Assembly (NCBI RefSeq): GCF_014696625.1
Contig: NZ_JACJQL010000011.1
Span: 90,352-154,351 of the forward strand
Length of the DNA: 64,000 nucleotides
Source: Nostoc parmelioides FACHB-3921
Lineage (GTDB): Bacteria > Cyanobacteriota > Cyanobacteriia > Cyanobacteriales > Nostocaceae
Direction: 5' to 3'
Shown here: piece after piece, positions 17,341 through 26,001 of the stretch
Layout of the letters: each line of letters starts with the position of its first letter
How positions within the stretch are numbered: the stretch's first letter is position 1
Translations under genes and position numbers: made by a program
The notes under the pieces: model-generated
The model's input: only the letters and a program-made list of their open reading frames with translations
What the model was told of the DNA's origin: nothing
Database searches by the model: none

Positions 17341-18681
17341 ATGTCTAAGTACGACTCCCATTTAAAATGTTCTTTCTGTGGCAAGTCTCAAGAGCAGGTG
17401 CGGAAATTGATCGCAGGGCCGGGAGTCTACATCTGCGATGAATGTGTAGACTTGTGTAATGAAATACTAGATGAGGAGTTGCTAGATACTAGCGGTGCGG
17501 CGGCGCAACCAGCACCAAAATCAGAACCCCCTCAAAAACGCCGCGCCCGTTCTTCTAATCTCTCCCTGAGCCAAATACCCAAGCCGAGAGAGATTAAAAA
17601 GTACCTAGACGAACACGTTATCGGTCAAGATGAAGCCAAGAAAGTTTTATCTGTAGCTGTTTACAACCACTACAAACGCTTGGCCATATTGCAGTCTAAG
17701 GGTAGTAGCAAAAATGGCGCTGATGATGCCGTAGAGCTGCAAAAGTCCAACATCCTTTTAATTGGCCCTACTGGCTGTGGTAAAACTCTCCTAGCCCAAA
17801 CCCTAGCCAAAATTCTCGATGTCCCCTTTGCTGTGGCTGATGCGACAACGCTCACGGAAGCAGGGTATGTAGGGGAAGATGTAGAAAATATCTTACTGCG
17901 ATTACTACAAGTAGCTGATTTGGATGTAGAAGAAGCCCAGCGCGGCATCATCTACATTGATGAAATTGATAAAATTGCCCGCAAGAGTGAAAACCCCTCC
18001 ATCACCAGGGACGTTTCCGGCGAAGGTGTACAACAAGCTTTGTTAAAAATGCTGGAAGGCACAGTTGCCAACGTGCCACCCCAAGGAGGAAGGAAACACC
18101 CTTACCAAGACTGCATCCAAATTGATACCAGCAATATCTTATTTATCTGTGGCGGAGCCTTCGTTGGTTTAGAGAAGGTTGTAGACCAGAGAGGGGGCAA
18201 AAAGTCAATAGGCTTTGTGCAGCCTGGAGAAGGGCAATCTAAAGAAAAACGGGCAGCAGATGTGTTGCGCCACCTGGAACCAGATGACTTGGTGAAATTC
18301 GGCATGATTCCCGAATTTATCGGTCGGGTACCAATGGTAGCGGTGGTAGATCCTCTAGATGAAGAAGCCTTGATGGCGATTCTGACTCAACCACGCAGCG
18401 CCCTAGTCAAACAGTACCAAAAACTGCTGAAGATGGATAATGTCCAATTAGACTTTAAACCAGATGCCCTCAAAGCGATCGCGCAAGAAGCCTACCGCCG
18501 GAAAACTGGCGCGAGGGCATTACGGGGTATTGTGGAAGAACTAATGCTAGATGTGATGTACGAGTTACCATCCCGTAAAGATGTGACGCGATGTACAGTC
18601 ACCAGGGAAATGGTAGAGAAGCGCTCAACCGCAGAATTGCTAGTACACCCGTCCTCACTGCCTAAACCAGAATCAGCTTAG
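17341..18681 (+). CDS. clpX: ATP-dependent Clp protease ATP-binding subunit ClpX
   Basis: A 446-residue AAA+ unfoldase. The N-terminal zinc-binding domain has C10, C13, C32 and C35. Walker A is GPTGCGKT (142-149), Walker B is IIYIDEIDK, and the pore loop GYVGEDV follows. The ClpP-docking loop carries the expected I-G-F (K-S-I-G-F-V). A Pro/Lys-rich linker joins zinc domain and AAA+ core. The gene begins nine bases after clpP with GAGG upstream of its ATG, so translation may be coupled. Confidence 0.97.
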   Translation: MSKYDSHLKCSFCGKSQEQVRKLIAGPGVYICDECVDLCNEILDEELLDTSGAAAQPAPKSEPPQKRRARSSNLSLSQIPKPREIKKYLDEHVIGQDEAKKVLSVAVYNHYKRLAILQSKGSSKNGADDAVELQKSNILLIGPTGCGKTLLAQTLAKILDVPFAVADATTLTEAGYVGEDVENILLRLLQVADLDVEEAQRGIIYIDEIDKIARKSENPSITRDVSGEGVQQALLKMLEGTVANVPPQGGRKHPYQDCIQIDTSNILFICGGAFVGLEKVVDQRGGKKSIGFVQPGEGQSKEKRAADVLRHLEPDDLVKFGMIPEFIGRVPMVAVVDPLDEEALMAILTQPRSALVKQYQKLLKMDNVQLDFKPDALKAIAQEAYRRKTGARALRGIVEELMLDVMYELPSRKDVTRCTVTREMVEKRSTAELLVHPSSLPKPESA

Positions 18682-18684
18682 TAG

Positions 18685-18762
18685 TCATGAGTCAATGGTC
18701 ATTAGTTAATAGACTGTTGACTATTGACTATCAACTTTGGACTATTGACTATTGACTTTGAG
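18685..18762. repeat. TTGACTA-type heptamer repeats
   Basis: Imperfect copies of a 7-base unit (TTGACTA, TCAATGG, TATTGAC) fill the gap between clpX and the hydrolase gene and reach almost to its start codon. This favours the ATG at 18766 over an earlier in-frame start that would translate the repeat. Confidence 0.65.
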
Positions 18763-18765
18763 CAA

Positions 18766-19686
18766 ATGCCTTATATCAATGTTCGTGGCGTTGAGCATTA
18801 TTACGAGTGGGTGAAACAACCATCGGGCGATTTAGTTAAGCCTGTGATGGTGTTTATTCATGGTTGGGCTGGTTCAGCTAGATACTGGAGAAGCACTGCT
18901 AACGCTTTATCAGATCAATTTGATTGTTTACTATACGATTTGCGGGGTTTTGGGCGTTCCCAGGGTAAACCAAATTTTGCTCAAGCCAGTGAGTCTGTAG
19001 CTGAGGCTGATTCAACTCAGGAAAAATCTCAAGCCATTCAAGAGTTAACTTATGAGATAGAAGAATACGCTGAGGATTTAGTGGTTCTGCTCGATGAATT
19101 AAAGATTCAGCGTGTTTATGTGAATGCTCACTCAATGGGTGCGTCTGTCGCCACAATGTTTTTTAACCGCTATCCCCAACGAGTAGAACGGGGGATATTA
19201 ACCTGTAGCGGTATTTTTGAATATGACGAAAAAGCTTTCGCCGCTTTTCATAAATTTGGTGGTTATGTAGTTAAGTTCCGTCCCAAGTGGTTAGGGAAAA
19301 TACCATTTGTTGACAGAATGTTTATGGCGAGATTTTTACATCGTCCTATACCTAAAAGTGAGCGCAAGGCTTTCTTAGAGGATTTTCTAGTAGCCGATTA
19401 TGACACTGCTTTAGGGACAATTTTTACTTCTGTCAGTAAAGCTCAAGCTGAAGTCATGCCCCAGGAGTTTGCTAAGTTAGAAGTACCAACTCTATTAGTG
19501 GCTGGGGAATATGATCAAATTATCCCGGCGAAGATGGGACGACGAGCAGCTTCCTTAAATGACAAAGTGGAGTTTGTCTTGATTCCCAATACAGCACATT
19601 TCCCTATGTTGGAAGATGCGCCTACCTATCTGCGACGGGTACGGGAGTTTTTACAACTGGCCACACCAGAATTACAAACTAGTTAA
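18766..19686 (+). CDS. Alpha/beta hydrolase
   Basis: A 306-residue soluble hydrolase. It has the oxyanion-hole region FIHGWAGS, the L-Y-D-L-R-G-F-G-R-S strand-turn, the nucleophile elbow N-A-H-S-M-G-A and the catalytic histidine in PNTAHFPMLE; the acid is probably the Asp of A-G-E-Y-D-Q-I. An insertion of about 30 acidic residues between R-G-F-G-R-S and the elbow is a mild oddity. The ATG at 18766 gives the usual M-P-Y-I-N-V-R-G start; an earlier start would translate an upstream heptamer repeat. Substrate unknown. It follows clpX on the same strand but a repeat array separates them. Confidence 0.85.
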   Translation: MPYINVRGVEHYYEWVKQPSGDLVKPVMVFIHGWAGSARYWRSTANALSDQFDCLLYDLRGFGRSQGKPNFAQASESVAEADSTQEKSQAIQELTYEIEEYAEDLVVLLDELKIQRVYVNAHSMGASVATMFFNRYPQRVERGILTCSGIFEYDEKAFAAFHKFGGYVVKFRPKWLGKIPFVDRMFMARFLHRPIPKSERKAFLEDFLVADYDTALGTIFTSVSKAQAEVMPQEFAKLEVPTLLVAGEYDQIIPAKMGRRAASLNDKVEFVLIPNTAHFPMLEDAPTYLRRVREFLQLATPELQTS

Positions 19687-19790
19687 GTGCTGCAAAAGAT
19701 TACTATAGTTGAATATTACCCTTAAATTTACCTACTTTTGAGATTTTGCTTTTACACTGAAGATGTAATTTCAACCATTAGGCTATCCTC

Positions 19791-20024
19791 ATGCAGTCTC
19801 AACAAGGCTACACCACTGTGAACCGCCCTGGCGATAATGGCTCATTTGTTGCACACATCTCAACAATGTCTGGTTATCACTCTTGGGGAAAAACACCGGA
19901 TCAAGCTCGTGGTGAACTTATTGACGTTTTTGAGATGATTCAACAAGAGTACGAGGAAAATGAACGTTCTCTACAAGACAGTGTTGAATTAACATCAGAA
20001 GAAGAGCGTCACCAACTTAGGTGA
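19791..20024 (+). CDS. HicB-like domain protein (solitary)
   Basis: A 77-residue protein that matches the small HicB-like fold: G-S-F-V-A-H-I-S, then H-S-W-G-K-T-P-D-Q-A-R-G-E-L. HicB proteins normally neutralise the RNase toxin HicA. No HicA-like ORF is visible in the 100 bp before or 330 bp after. There is also no DNA-binding tail, only a Glu-rich C-terminus. It may be an orphan antitoxin or one of the many cyanobacterial HicB-like proteins with no known toxin. Confidence 0.7.
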   Translation: MQSQQGYTTVNRPGDNGSFVAHISTMSGYHSWGKTPDQARGELIDVFEMIQQEYEENERSLQDSVELTSEEERHQLR

Positions 20025-20353
20025 TGAAGTTGATATTTATCTCACTTCTCAGGGTGTGTAGAGTAGCTTTCTGTAGAATATCTTCTACTCCACAACTGCC
20101 GATATCTCAAATGTAGAATTGGCGTTTTGTACATCGGGGAATCAACAAACGCTTCGAGACGCTACGCATAGCTTGCTTCTTTGCAGGAGTATGTGCGCTT
20201 CCACTAAGGCGTAGTCTATCGCATCTGCCTACATCAGCAATCATCTAATAGTTGTAATTAGTCAATAGTCCATAGTCAACAGTCCATAGCCTGAGATTTT
20301 TGTTGAATCACCAATGACTAATGACCACTGACTAATGACTATTGACTAAATAG
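20025..20353. repeat. Repeat-rich intergenic region
   Basis: Around 20145-20230 there are pieces of a GC-rich interspersed repeat (GAGACGCTACGC, TAGCTTGCTTC, GGCGTAGTC). From 20256 to 20347 there is a fold-back of TAGTCAATAGTC with GACTATTGACTA, made of heptamer units. No gene is visible. Confidence 0.6.
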
Positions 20354-20734
20354 TTAACCAAACCAGTGAGATGGCTCACAGCCTACTTGTACTGATTCAC
20401 AAAGGTGGTGACTGATCCAGTCTGATTTTTCTTGGAATATAGAATAAATACCTTGGTGAATCAAGCGTTGTAGGTGTTGTTGCTGCTCTAAAGGACTACG
20501 AGGTAATTTGTTGTTCCACCAGCTTTCTTGTTCACAGCTTGGTATGAGTAACTGTTCGTCAGATATGGCGCTATAGAGGCAGGGAATACGATTGAGAACA
20601 AAAGCGATTAGCTCTTGGCGCAAATCAGGAATTGCAAATGCTTGTTGATAAGGATGATATGGATAGGTATCTAAAACGTTCTCAATCTCTCCCAAGACTG
20701 ATTGTTGTGTTAAATTGACTACTGTTTTAATCAT
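20354..20734 (-). CDS. Conserved hypothetical protein, possibly ComFB-like
   Basis: A 126-residue soluble protein. The middle contains Y-P-Y-H-P-Y-Q-Q-A-F and L-R-Q-E-L-I-A-F-V-L-N-R-I-P-C-L-Y; the latter loosely resembles the L-N-x-L-P-P-x-Y end of ComFB proteins, which in cyanobacteria can bind cyclic dinucleotides. It lacks the cysteine cluster of typical ComFB, so the assignment is weak. The start at ATG 20734 is supported by GGAG six bases upstream. It is transcribed alone, with a long upstream region. Confidence 0.55.
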   Translation of the reverse strand: MIKTVVNLTQQSVLGEIENVLDTYPYHPYQQAFAIPDLRQELIAFVLNRIPCLYSAISDEQLLIPSCEQESWWNNKLPRSPLEQQQHLQRLIHQGIYSIFQEKSDWISHHLCESVQVGCEPSHWFG

Positions 20735-21417
20735 TTTTAACTCCTTTTTTATCTATTTGGTAGTTCGATTTGTGCAAAGAATAAACATTCTAAATAGCAA
20801 TCTTTGTTGGGCAACTATTTAGAAGTTATCTTTGTAGATACATACCGGACATAAACGAACTTTTTATTGTGGTGAGTTTCCAGAAATTTGGCTTTACACC
20901 TTTTTTTGAAATAGAGTCTGATGGACAGTATAACGTTTAAAAAACGGGACTCAAGAGACTAGTAAGTCTAATTTTTTCTATTTATATTTTAATTTTTTCA
21001 AATTTATGCGTTTTTAACGAAAATCTACACAAAACGCATTAAATATGATTAGGGATCAATATGAGATGGATTTGTGAGCTATTAATGGTGTAAAGCTTTG
21101 AGTAAAGTAATACTTAATAGTCTTGTTAACATTACTTATTAAAATTATTGCTATTAGACTGAGATGCTTCCAGATAAAAAAATATTCCTATGCAGGGTGC
21201 ATGAGTACTAATGTTTTTCTGGCATTTCCAAGTTTTATCTGACTGTGACACCCTGCTAACAGCTATTTTGGACTAATTGATTATTTGATGGTTCTTATGC
21301 AAAGCTTTCCTTATCATCTATGTATTGCGTGAAACATCATTTTCAGAAAGTAATTTACTAATTCATATAAATAAGACTGACTACATTGCGAAACCAGTCT
21401 AACGATAGATGCCAATA
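20735..21417. other. Intergenic region with one fold-back repeat
   Basis: These 683 AT-rich bp hold the promoter of the gene ending at 20354, the motif TTTAGAAGTTATCTTT at 20818-20833 (shared with 8157-8172) and the fold-back repeat at 21192-21256. No coding region is supported. Confidence 0.5.
21192..21256. repeat. Fold-back repeat, GTAGGGTG class (copy 2)
   Basis: GCAGGGTG (21192-21199) pairs with CACCCTGC (21249-21256) across a 49-base loop. The flank to the right (ATTTTGGAC then ATTGATTATTTG) matches the flank of copy 3 at 27165-27186, so the two belong to one element family. Confidence 0.6.
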
Positions 21418-22458
21418 TTAGGTAAAAACTTTGAGAAAGTTCACATCAGGTAGAGTCAGTTGGTTTAAATGATCGTTAATTTCCACAGATGCGGCTAGTC
21501 CAGAAAGCATAGCGCCTTCAGCAAGATTGCCACCACACCAATCGCCACAGCAAACTAAAGGTAGTTTAGCTTGAGCTACTAAAACTTGATTGTGCCAAAA
21601 AATGTTTGGAAAGGCATACCGCCAACGATGTACTTGTAACCACTCTGGAATATCTAACCAAGGAAGTTCCAGAGCTTGGGCTGCATGGTGTAGCATCTGC
21701 TGGCCTATGGGTTGTAAATCTGAAGATTCTAAATGAAGCTGGGCAAAATTGGCGCTACTTTGTAAAACAAATACTGGTTGTTGGGGTTGATGACGCTTAC
21801 TGCTATCTAAACCAATCCACCCCAAAACAGCATTATCGAGAAAATTGAAGGCTTTCCAGTTTGGCAGTGGATGAGATGAAGTAGGATATCCAGCGATCGC
21901 ACTAATACAAGGAGCAAATTCTACAGAACTCAAATTTGTGAGAAATTCTTGACCTAAAACACCTCCACCCAATGGTGTCAACAACATCGCAGCCTGGGGT
22001 GCAGGAATAGCAATAACTAAAGCTTTAGCCGTTAATTCTTCGTTACTGGATTCTAAAGTTAAACGCCAGGTGTTTTCAGGTGTTAAGTTAATTTCTGTAA
22101 CACGCTGATTGAGCAAAATATTTAAATTTTGGGCGAGAAATTTAGCGATCGCACTCATTCCCGCAGGTGCAACATAACGGGGTACGGCGTTGGGCTGGAG
22201 TTCGTAAACTTCATCTGTCCAGATTTCTAAGATATGGCGATCACGCAATAACTCTACAAAATTGGTGAATAATTCACCCTTGGGTTTTAAATAACAGGCT
22301 CCATGATCTGCCCAAGTTCCGTGCAAGCGCCGTGTAGCCAACCTTCCCCCCAAACCACGGGACTTTTCTACAACTAACACCGAATAACCAGCCTGACTTA
22401 ATTGCTGGGCGCAAACTAAGCCAGCAATACCTGCACCGATAATGACAATATCATTCAT
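21418..22458 (-). CDS. FAD-dependent oxidoreductase (amine oxidase/renalase-like)
   Basis: A 346-residue flavoprotein. It starts MNDIVIIGAGIAGLVCA, the dinucleotide-binding G-x-G-x-x-G, followed by E-K-S-R-G-L-G-G-R, the FAD-binding second motif of the amine-oxidase/renalase group. The C-terminal C-G-D-W-C-G-G motif closes the FAD site. The substrate is unknown; several such proteins act on NAD(P)H derivatives or amines. I chose the ATG at 22458: earlier in-frame starts add a Ser-rich leader that would overlap the divergent gene at 22574. Confidence 0.8.
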   Translation of the reverse strand: MNDIVIIGAGIAGLVCAQQLSQAGYSVLVVEKSRGLGGRLATRRLHGTWADHGACYLKPKGELFTNFVELLRDRHILEIWTDEVYELQPNAVPRYVAPAGMSAIAKFLAQNLNILLNQRVTEINLTPENTWRLTLESSNEELTAKALVIAIPAPQAAMLLTPLGGGVLGQEFLTNLSSVEFAPCISAIAGYPTSSHPLPNWKAFNFLDNAVLGWIGLDSSKRHQPQQPVFVLQSSANFAQLHLESSDLQPIGQQMLHHAAQALELPWLDIPEWLQVHRWRYAFPNIFWHNQVLVAQAKLPLVCCGDWCGGNLAEGAMLSGLAASVEINDHLNQLTLPDVNFLKVFT

Positions 22459-22573
22459 ATGTTTAGGGGAAAAACTATGGACTATTGACTCAGCACTTGG
22501 CAATACCAATTTCTGCTGAAAGCTAATAGTAGAATAGGGTACAGGAAAGCTGCATGGAAGGGAGGAAGGGAAA

Positions 22574-23416
22574 TTGGATGAACTGAGGGCGGCGCTGGAG
22601 TTAGCAACGGATGAAGAATTGCAGGATTTAACAGCAATTCTGTTTAGTCGTAAGTTCAATCCCCTAGATTATGTTCAGACACCTGAACCAATCGAAATTC
22701 AAAGCCAAAATAGAGAAGCTTGGCTAGATTCGCTAGAAAATCGCTTTCGGTTTTTAGCCGCCGATGGAGTGACAGTATTACGTGGACGGACAAACCAAGT
22801 AACTTACCGTCAAGCATTAATTCAAGTCTGTAAGTATTTAAAAATTCCTTACTCTCAAGATTTAACAACTATTGATTTAGAAGCGGAAGTATTTTTACAT
22901 CTGCTGGGACAAGTTTGGAGAAAATTACCAGAAAAAGAAAAACAGAAATTGGCTATGCAGGTACAACGTCAGCTTGTGAAAACAGAGGTAAAAGAACCTT
23001 TACCTTTGTTATTGCAAAGTGACCCCTTGGGCTTGCTGTTAAAAGGTGGTAGTGCTTTAGCTGTCACATCACTTGTTAAACCGTTCGTACTCCAACAAAT
23101 TGCCCGTCAATTTGCTATCCATTTTGCTACTTATCAAGTGGCTAAAGATGCTTTAGTTAAAGGTTCTCAAGCAGCGACGACGCAGTTTCAAAGCTACGTT
23201 ACTTTGCAAATGGCACGTCAGGGTATGACTGTGAGTGCAGCCCGTTATGGGACAGTTCGCAGTCTTTTCGCCTTTGTTGGCCCGGTAATGTGGGCTTGGT
23301 TCTTCGCCGATTTAGGCTGGAGAGCGATCGCCACAAACTACGGTCGGATCATCCCCACTATTTTTGCCTTAGCCCAAATTCGTCTGACTCGTGCTGAATG
23401 TTGGGAATTGGCTTGA
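22574..23416 (+). CDS. YaaW/UPF0174-like protein
   Basis: A 280-residue protein whose N-terminus (D-E-L-R-A-A-L-E-L-A-T-D-E-E-L-Q-D-L) and middle (L-x-x-V-W-R-K-L-P-E-K-E-K-Q) match the pattern of the YaaW/UPF0174 family, of unknown function. Two hydrophobic stretches near 150-170 and 225-265 suggest membrane association. The start is a TTG at 22574 preceded by a GGAGGAAGGG purine tract; no in-frame ATG fits before conserved sequence begins. It is divergent from the flavoprotein gene. Confidence 0.65.
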   Translation: MDELRAALELATDEELQDLTAILFSRKFNPLDYVQTPEPIEIQSQNREAWLDSLENRFRFLAADGVTVLRGRTNQVTYRQALIQVCKYLKIPYSQDLTTIDLEAEVFLHLLGQVWRKLPEKEKQKLAMQVQRQLVKTEVKEPLPLLLQSDPLGLLLKGGSALAVTSLVKPFVLQQIARQFAIHFATYQVAKDALVKGSQAATTQFQSYVTLQMARQGMTVSAARYGTVRSLFAFVGPVMWAWFFADLGWRAIATNYGRIIPTIFALAQIRLTRAECWELA

Positions 23417-23640
23417 AGATAGGGATTGGGGATTGGGGACTAGGGATTGGGAAGCAATGAAAAAGCAGGGGAGCAGGGAGCAAGGGAGCAGGGGGAAAAA
23501 TCACGCCGCTTGCGGGTGTTAGTGAAGCGGAACGTAGTTCGGTTTGTGCCTTTAGTTCTCCCTGCTTCTTATCAATTCAAAATTTAAAATGAAACTTCTT
23601 CTCTTTATCCCTGCTCCCTTGCCTTCTTATATCCTTTTGC
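23417..23640. repeat. GGGGATT and GGGAGCA heptamer-like repeats
   Basis: Copies of GGGATTG (23423-23452) and GGGAGCA (23463-23492) lie directly after the YaaW-like gene, with complementary CCCTGCT/CCCTTGCC tracts at 23560-23640. The two groups could form a long fold-back. A GC-rich piece (23500-23545) resembles the interspersed repeat at 20145-20230. Confidence 0.55.
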
Positions 23641-23680
23641 TCCTGCGCTGATTGTGTGATTATTAACATGGGTTTTTAGT

Positions 23681-24985
23681 TTGAAGATAGCTTTTTATCA
23701 TCCCAAACCTGACTGCCAATTTTCTTGGAATTGCTTTCAATTAGGACTATTAATCTTTCCACTCACTCCTTTTGTGGGCTTTGTGAGCATAATGCTAGCG
23801 GTATTAGTAACCTGGGTACGCCAATACCGTAGCATTATCCGCCGTCCCATCAACTGGGGATTTGCACTGCTGAGTTTTTTGCTATTTATTTCCGCCTGCT
23901 TTGCCAATGACAGAACAGCCGCTTTTGTGGGGTTGTTTAATTTACTGCCATTCTTTTTATTATTTACAGGTTTAGGTTTCCTGATTCAGACAACTGCTCA
24001 ATTACGTCACATAGCTTGGATTTTAGTCCTTGGTTCTGTACCAGTCGTAATTATGGGCTTTGGTCAGTTGTTTTTGGGATGGAATCTGCAAATACAAGTT
24101 TTGTGGATTTTATTAGATTGGACGATCGCACCTGGAGGTAGTCCACCAGGACGCATGGCCGCTCTATTTATGCACGCCAATATTTTTGCTGCTTATTTAG
24201 CGATCGCCTTCACATTAGGTATAGGATTACTCCTAGAACAATGGCAAGCAAGGCACAGGGCGCAAGGAGAAGATAACTCCCTTGTCCCTATGATTTTCCT
24301 AACACTCTCAGTAATTGCCGACTTTGCCGCGTTGATTTTAACTAATTCACGTAATGGCTGGGCGATCGCCATTATTGCTTGTTTAGCTTTTGCGTTTTAT
24401 CAAGGTTGGCGCTTACTAGTCGCTGCCGTTGCTGCTGTAGTCACCACAGTATTACTGGCTGCTTTTGCACCCTCCCCTATTGCTCAAGTTTTGCGCCGGA
24501 TTGTTCCTGCTTTCTTTTGGGCGAGATTAAACGACCAGATGTATCCAGATAGACCACTGGCCTTGATGCGAAAAACTCAATGGCAATTTGCTTGGTCTTT
24601 GACTCAGCAACGTCCTTGGACAGGATGGGGGCTGCGTAATTTTACAGACCTTTACAAAGCTCAGATGAACATTGATTTGGGACATCCCCATAATTTGTTT
24701 TTGATGTTCTCTGCTGAAACCGGATTACCTAGTACTTTTTTATTTTTTGGATTACTTAGTTGGATATTGTTTGCAGGTTCGCAAATTTTATGGAAATCCC
24801 ACAATATAAATCAGCAAGATAAATTGATATTTTTCGGCTATCTTGTTGTTTTCGGAGAGTGGCTATTATTCAATACAGTGGATGTAACTCTCTTTGATTT
24901 TAGGCTGAATACTCTCTCTTGGTTAGTGATGGCTGCTATTGCTGGAAATATATATTATTACAATCAACGCAAAAAAATTTGTTAA
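23681..24985 (+). CDS. O-antigen ligase/polymerase-like membrane protein
   Basis: A 434-residue integral membrane protein with about ten to eleven predicted helices. The signature of the Wzy_C/O-antigen ligase family is visible: the loop with T-N-S-R-N-G-W, then G-W-G-L-R-N-F and the conserved G-H-P-H-N-L-F-L-M-F-S-A-E-T-G-L-P. Such enzymes join or polymerise undecaprenyl-linked glycans at the outer face of the plasma membrane. The start is TTG at 23681; a nearby upstream ATG is closed by a stop after two codons. It stands alone, but two GT4 glycosyltransferases occur 25 kb away. Confidence 0.82.
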   Translation: MKIAFYHPKPDCQFSWNCFQLGLLIFPLTPFVGFVSIMLAVLVTWVRQYRSIIRRPINWGFALLSFLLFISACFANDRTAAFVGLFNLLPFFLLFTGLGFLIQTTAQLRHIAWILVLGSVPVVIMGFGQLFLGWNLQIQVLWILLDWTIAPGGSPPGRMAALFMHANIFAAYLAIAFTLGIGLLLEQWQARHRAQGEDNSLVPMIFLTLSVIADFAALILTNSRNGWAIAIIACLAFAFYQGWRLLVAAVAAVVTTVLLAAFAPSPIAQVLRRIVPAFFWARLNDQMYPDRPLALMRKTQWQFAWSLTQQRPWTGWGLRNFTDLYKAQMNIDLGHPHNLFLMFSAETGLPSTFLFFGLLSWILFAGSQILWKSHNINQQDKLIFFGYLVVFGEWLLFNTVDVTLFDFRLNTLSWLVMAAIAGNIYYYNQRKKIC

Positions 24986-25199
24986 AGAGGAGAATTAATA
25001 TTCAGTTTCCTTGAATACAGATTGTATCTGTGTAAATTGTCAATTACTGATTGAAAATAAGTTGCCAGTGTTATCCATTACTTATTAGCTATTACCGTTT
25101 TTAAATTTGATAAATAGCAACTTACCTTACTAGTAGGAAATGTAATGAAAATTTCATTGATAGTAGAAATAAATTTTCAGTGGTTACACTGCGGCTTTT

Positions 25200-25364
25200 A
25201 TCATTAGTAGTGAATAAGATAATTATATTCACGTTTGTGACTGTGAGTGTGGCTAATCACTAACTAGCCACTGTTGCTGATTGTTGGGAAGGTGTAGGGA
25301 TAACTATCAAAAGTTTTCCCTGCATGACGGGTATCTATATTTAGATGCCCTTTTGTCTTTTTAT
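25200..25364 (+). ncRNA. Candidate small RNA ending in an intrinsic terminator
   Basis: Two hairpins follow each other: 25294-25305 with 25312-25323, and a 9-bp stem at 25329-25337 with 25342-25350 around a four-base loop. The second is followed at once by TTTTGTCTTTTTAT, the form of a strong Rho-independent terminator on the + strand. The nearest upstream gene ends 340 bp earlier, too far for its natural terminator. The 5' end is unknown; 25200 is a guess. Confidence 0.35.
25329..25364 (+). terminator. Intrinsic terminator
   Basis: GGGTATCTA pairs with TAGATGCCC (one T-G wobble) around a TATT loop, followed by a T-rich run. It ends either a read-through transcript of the gene at 23681 or the proposed small RNA. 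Confidence 0.7.
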
Positions 25365-25410
25365 ATTATCAATATTTATCGTAAATTCAAGGGTATAAGA
25401 CCCCTCTCTT

Positions 25411-25550
25411 ACAAAGTTCTGTTCGCCGGAAGCCGGCGCTCAGACTTTGCGCTACGTCTACACGTAGCATCAGTTGAGTTGGGGTTTAAATCCTCCGCAG
25501 TCGCCACAACGGGGGGAACCCCCGCAAGGCGCTGCTCTCCGACTCAACTG
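25411..25550. repeat. GC-rich fold-back element
   Basis: The long arms CAGTTGAGTTGG (25471-25482) and CCGACTCAACTG (25539-25550) match at 11 of 12 positions. Inside lies GGGGG-AA-CCCCC, and to the left GCCGG-AAG-CCGGC and CTACGT-CTAC-ACGTAG. The density of nested palindromes in otherwise AT-rich DNA suggests an interspersed element. Confidence 0.65.
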
Positions 25551-25557
25551 TCTTCCA

Positions 25558-25585
25558 TTTTGAATTTTGAATTTTGAATTTTGAA
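25558..25585. repeat. Heptamer array (TTTTGAA)x4
   Basis: Four perfect tandem copies. The same unit forms arrays at 37198-37225 (four copies) and, as its complement, at 39909-39950 (six copies). Such short tandemly repeated heptamers are known from heterocystous cyanobacteria. Confidence 0.9.
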
Positions 25586-26001
25586 TTGTTAATAGCGCTT
25601 TCTGCTGTTATGAGCAAGATGTAGCTGTTGACTGTTGACAGAATTGAAAGCTTTTTATTGCCAGGATTTTATATTAGCTTGATGTCCTAGTCATCTGACT
25701 ACGGTTATATAGGTTTAAAGATTTATAAATACTTTTAAGCGAAAATTTTCATGTATAAATCCTTATATATGAGTTAGTATGCACATATTTATGTACAGTT
25801 ATACAGCTTCACATATCAACATTTTTTTATTAGAGCTTATTTATATATCTAAGTATAGATGATAAATTTTTTATTTTATGGTATAAGATAGCTGTTTTCA
25901 AAGACGCTTATTTATGCCAAAGATTAAAAAAAAGTATCCATAGACAGTTTTTACGGAATTTCTAGTATGTTTTTTGATAAACACTAAAATAAGAAGAAAT
26001 T

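Larger units (their letters stand above)
24986..26001. other. Kilobase without a recognised protein gene
   Basis: This region holds paired hairpins ending in a strong terminator (25294-25364), a GC-rich fold-back element (25411-25550), a TTTTGAA array (25558-25585) and a very AT-rich tail before the first MscS gene. A 98-codon open frame at 25281-25577 runs through all these structures and is not credible as a gene. Confidence 0.6.

Noticed and set aside
23681..24985. Bicarbonate transporter IctB
   Set aside because: IctB shares the O-antigen-ligase fold, but I see no IctB-specific features; the general family call is safer.
25281..25577. A 98-codon open frame
   Set aside because: It runs through two terminator-like hairpins, a GC-rich fold-back and a heptamer array. 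The frame is better explained as repeats and RNA structure.
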